Of a DNA stretch of 7,378 bases, positions 6,604-7,378 are shown piece by piece. Location: positions 1 to 7,378 of the forward strand of contig CAKZOY010000502.1 in NCBI GenBank assembly GCA_937138275.1, in the 5' to 3' direction. The stretch is from an uncultured Chloroflexota bacterium. GTDB lineage: Bacteria; Chloroflexota; Anaerolineae; B4-G1; DUEL01. The notes under the pieces were generated by a model. It was not told the DNA's origin. It made no database searches and was given only the letters and a program-made list of their open reading frames with translations. The position numbers and the translations under genes are program-made. How positions within the stretch are numbered: position 1 is the first letter of the stretch; the number at the start of each line of letters is the position of its first letter.

Positions 6604-6673
6604 AACGGAAAACGTGAAAAGTAAAACGTGAAAAGTAAAACGTAAAAAGCAAAGCGTAAAGCAGTTTTCCGTT
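6604..6673. repeat. Heptanucleotide array (AACGTGA/AAAGTAA) bounded by a 10-bp inverted repeat
   Basis: Eight 7-nt units run without a break from 6604 to 6659: AACGGAA, AACGTGA, AAAGTAA, AACGTGA, AAAGTAA, AACGTAA, AAAGCAA and AGCGTAA. The outer arms are a perfect inverted repeat, AACGGAAAAC (6604-6613) and GTTTTCCGTT (6664-6673). The right arm overlaps the stop codon of the DUF2089 gene (6672-6674); the left arm ends 2 nt before the ribosome binding site of the 74-aa gene. As minus-strand RNA the array is a pyrimidine-rich, U-rich loop of about 50 nt closed by a 10-bp stem. It is AT-rich compared with the flanking genes. Function unknown. Confidence 0.85.
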
Positions 6674-7034
6674 AGAGCAGCCGGAGGGCCTCTTCAGCGG
6701 TGATTTCTCGCCGGGCCAGCCGCTGGAGCACATCCCGGCGGCGCTCTTCGGCGGCCTCCCGCGCCTCCTTCACCTCATACCCCAGGGCCCGGATGACCTC
6801 TTCCAGCCGACTACGGACGGTGGGGTAGGAGATGCCCAGTTCCTCCTGGACGCGGTTCAGTTTCCCCTCGCAGCGGAGGAAGAGTTCCACAAAGTCGGCC
6901 TGCTCCGGGGTGAGGGAGGCCAGACGCCCCAGGGCGAAATGCCCCTCCAGCGCCGTGCCGCAGTTCGGGCAGGCCATCCGGGTGACGCGCAACTCGTCGT
7001 GACAGACCGGGCAGTGAGTGGGCACCGGGTACAT
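6672..7034 (-). CDS. DUF2089 zinc-ribbon/HTH regulator with C-terminal SHOCT-like hairpin
   Basis: A 120-aa protein matching the DUF2089 layout. A zinc ribbon uses C8/C11 (CPVC) and C22/C25 (CPNC). A helix-turn-helix of sigma-region-4 style spans about 42-85 (LTPEQADFVELFL, then GISYPTVRSRLEEV). A SHOCT-like hairpin ends the chain (about 98-120, REITAEEALRLL). It is probably a DNA-binding regulator in the cytoplasm. The ATG at 7034 follows AAGGAGG with good spacing. The gene heads the cluster and is preceded by a strong promoter with a palindrome over the predicted start site, which suggests autoregulation. The hairpin resembles those in the DUF4097 and 122-aa proteins, giving a possible physical link between regulator and partners. 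No family member's ligand is known to me. Confidence 0.9.
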   Translation of the reverse strand: MYPVPTHCPVCHDELRVTRMACPNCGTALEGHFALGRLASLTPEQADFVELFLRCEGKLNRVQEELGISYPTVRSRLEEVIRALGYEVKEAREAAEERRRDVLQRLARREITAEEALRLL

Positions 7035-7056
7035 CGCAACCTCCTTGAAAAATCTT

Positions 7057-7073
7057 TATTCAACTGTTGAATA
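7057..7073. promoter_or_regulatory. 17-bp perfect palindrome, candidate operator
   Basis: TATTCAAC, one central base, then GTTGAATA. It touches the downstream end of the -10 hexamer and is centred at 7065, about where transcription should begin. A protein bound here would block initiation. The DUF2089 protein encoded just downstream is the simplest candidate; another repressor of ArsR or TetR type is possible. Confidence 0.65.
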
Positions 7074-7101
7074 TTTTAACATAAGACTTAATTTTTGTCA
7101 A
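7073..7101 (-). promoter_or_regulatory. Strong sigma-70 promoter for the DUF2089-led cluster
   Basis: On the minus strand, consensus -35 TTGACA (7096-7101), a 17-nt spacer and -10 TAAAAT (7073-7078, 5/6), preceded by TG one base upstream (extended -10). The start site is expected near 7066, giving a leader of about 30 nt before the ATG at 7034. The stretch is markedly AT-rich compared with its surroundings. Confidence 0.85.
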
Positions 7102-7161
7102 GTGGTTGGGCAAGATTCGTGGAAGAGAGGAGGTTTGCGGGGCGGACAACCGAGAGGCAAC

Positions 7162-7202
7162 AAAAATACGACCGACCCCTGTGCGGGATCGGTCGTATTT
7201 TT
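7162..7202 (-). terminator. Intrinsic terminator after rpsI (potentially bidirectional)
   Basis: The arms AAAAATACGACCGA (7162-7175) and its exact complement (7189-7202) form a 14-bp stem, extended inwards by CCC/GGG around a CTGTGC loop with one bulged A. The A/T end of the stem provides a U run on either strand. It lies 21 nt after the rpsI stop and separates the ribosomal operon from the cluster promoter. The stretch 7102-7161 between them shows nothing I can support. Confidence 0.92.
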
Positions 7203-7223
7203 GCGTACTTTTGCAGAACCGAG

Positions 7224-7378
7224 TTACCGCTTGGTGTACTGCGGCGCCTTGCGGGCTCGCTTGAGGCCGGGCTTCTTGCGCTCCTTAACCCGCGCATCCA
7301 CGGTCAGCAGACCGCGCTGACGCAACAGGGAGCGCAGTTCCGGGTCTACCTGCAGGAGCGCCTGCGCCAGGCCCAGGC
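7224..7378 (-). CDS. rpsI: Ribosomal protein S9, C-terminal part (runs off the right edge)
   Basis: The minus strand encodes the last 50 residues of small-subunit protein S9, from LGLAQALLQVDPELR through VKERKKPGLKRARKAPQYTKR-stop (the last block starts at residue 30 of this fragment). The conserved ERKKxGLKxARKAPQ(Y/F)xKR tail, whose C-terminal arginine reaches the ribosomal P site in known structures, is intact. The stop is TAA at 7224-7226 and the 5' part lies outside the window. rplM normally precedes rpsI in bacteria and would be further right. The strong terminator downstream marks the end of that operon. Confidence 0.97.
   Translation of the reverse strand, partial: LGLAQALLQVDPELRSLLRQRGLLTVDARVKERKKPGLKRARKAPQYTKR

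Noticed and set aside
6604..6659. CRISPR array
   Set aside because: Units are 7 nt and contiguous with no spacers; no cas genes are present.
7125..7140. AGGAGG on the plus strand near 7128 as a possible ribosome binding site
   Set aside because: No ATG or GTG at suitable spacing follows, and the nearby TTG is too close.
7018..7320. Plus-strand open frame crossing the promoter, terminator and rpsI end
   Set aside because: It runs through a strong terminator hairpin and antisense to rpsI, and has no homology that I can see.

Overview
The window is a GC-rich bacterial segment in which every gene I can support lies on the minus strand, so transcription runs from high to low coordinates. The organism is probably a Chloroflexota (Anaerolineae-like) bacterium or a close relative. 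This rests on the style of the macrolide-efflux-type MFS protein, a DUF2089 regulator beside a DUF4097 protein, and strong AGGAGG ribosome binding sites in a GC-rich background. It is an inference; no 16S or other decisive marker is present.

Right edge (7378 to 7162): the last 50 codons of ribosomal protein S9 (rpsI), followed by a strong intrinsic terminator that ends the ribosomal operon.

Centre (7101 to 1577): one apparent seven-gene transcription unit. It starts at a near-consensus promoter (TTGACA, 17-nt spacer, TAAAAT) with a perfect 17-bp palindrome over the expected start site. The order is: DUF2089 zinc-ribbon/HTH regulator; a 74-aa hypothetical protein; a DUF4097 beta-repeat protein with a charged coiled coil; an MFS transporter; a small membrane protein with an HExxH motif; a second, MefA-like MFS transporter; and a 122-aa SHOCT-like protein. 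Three of these proteins (first, third and last) carry the same helical hairpin with an 'IT(A/P)E(E/Q)A' core. Spacing is tight in the middle: 14 nt, 8 nt, then an ATGA overlap. My reading is a regulated efflux or envelope-response module, with hairpin proteins as sensor or regulator and the membrane proteins as effectors.

Left (1564 to 43): a 475-aa FAD plus [2Fe-2S] fusion protein of the molybdenum hydroxylase (CO dehydrogenase/xanthine dehydrogenase) family, with its own candidate promoter. The molybdopterin-binding large subunit is not in the window and may lie beyond the left edge.

The most unusual non-coding signal is a set of short tandem arrays in the spacers. Three have a clear 7-nt period and one has an 8-nt period. 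Each uses a different word, and two run into the stop codon of a neighbouring gene.
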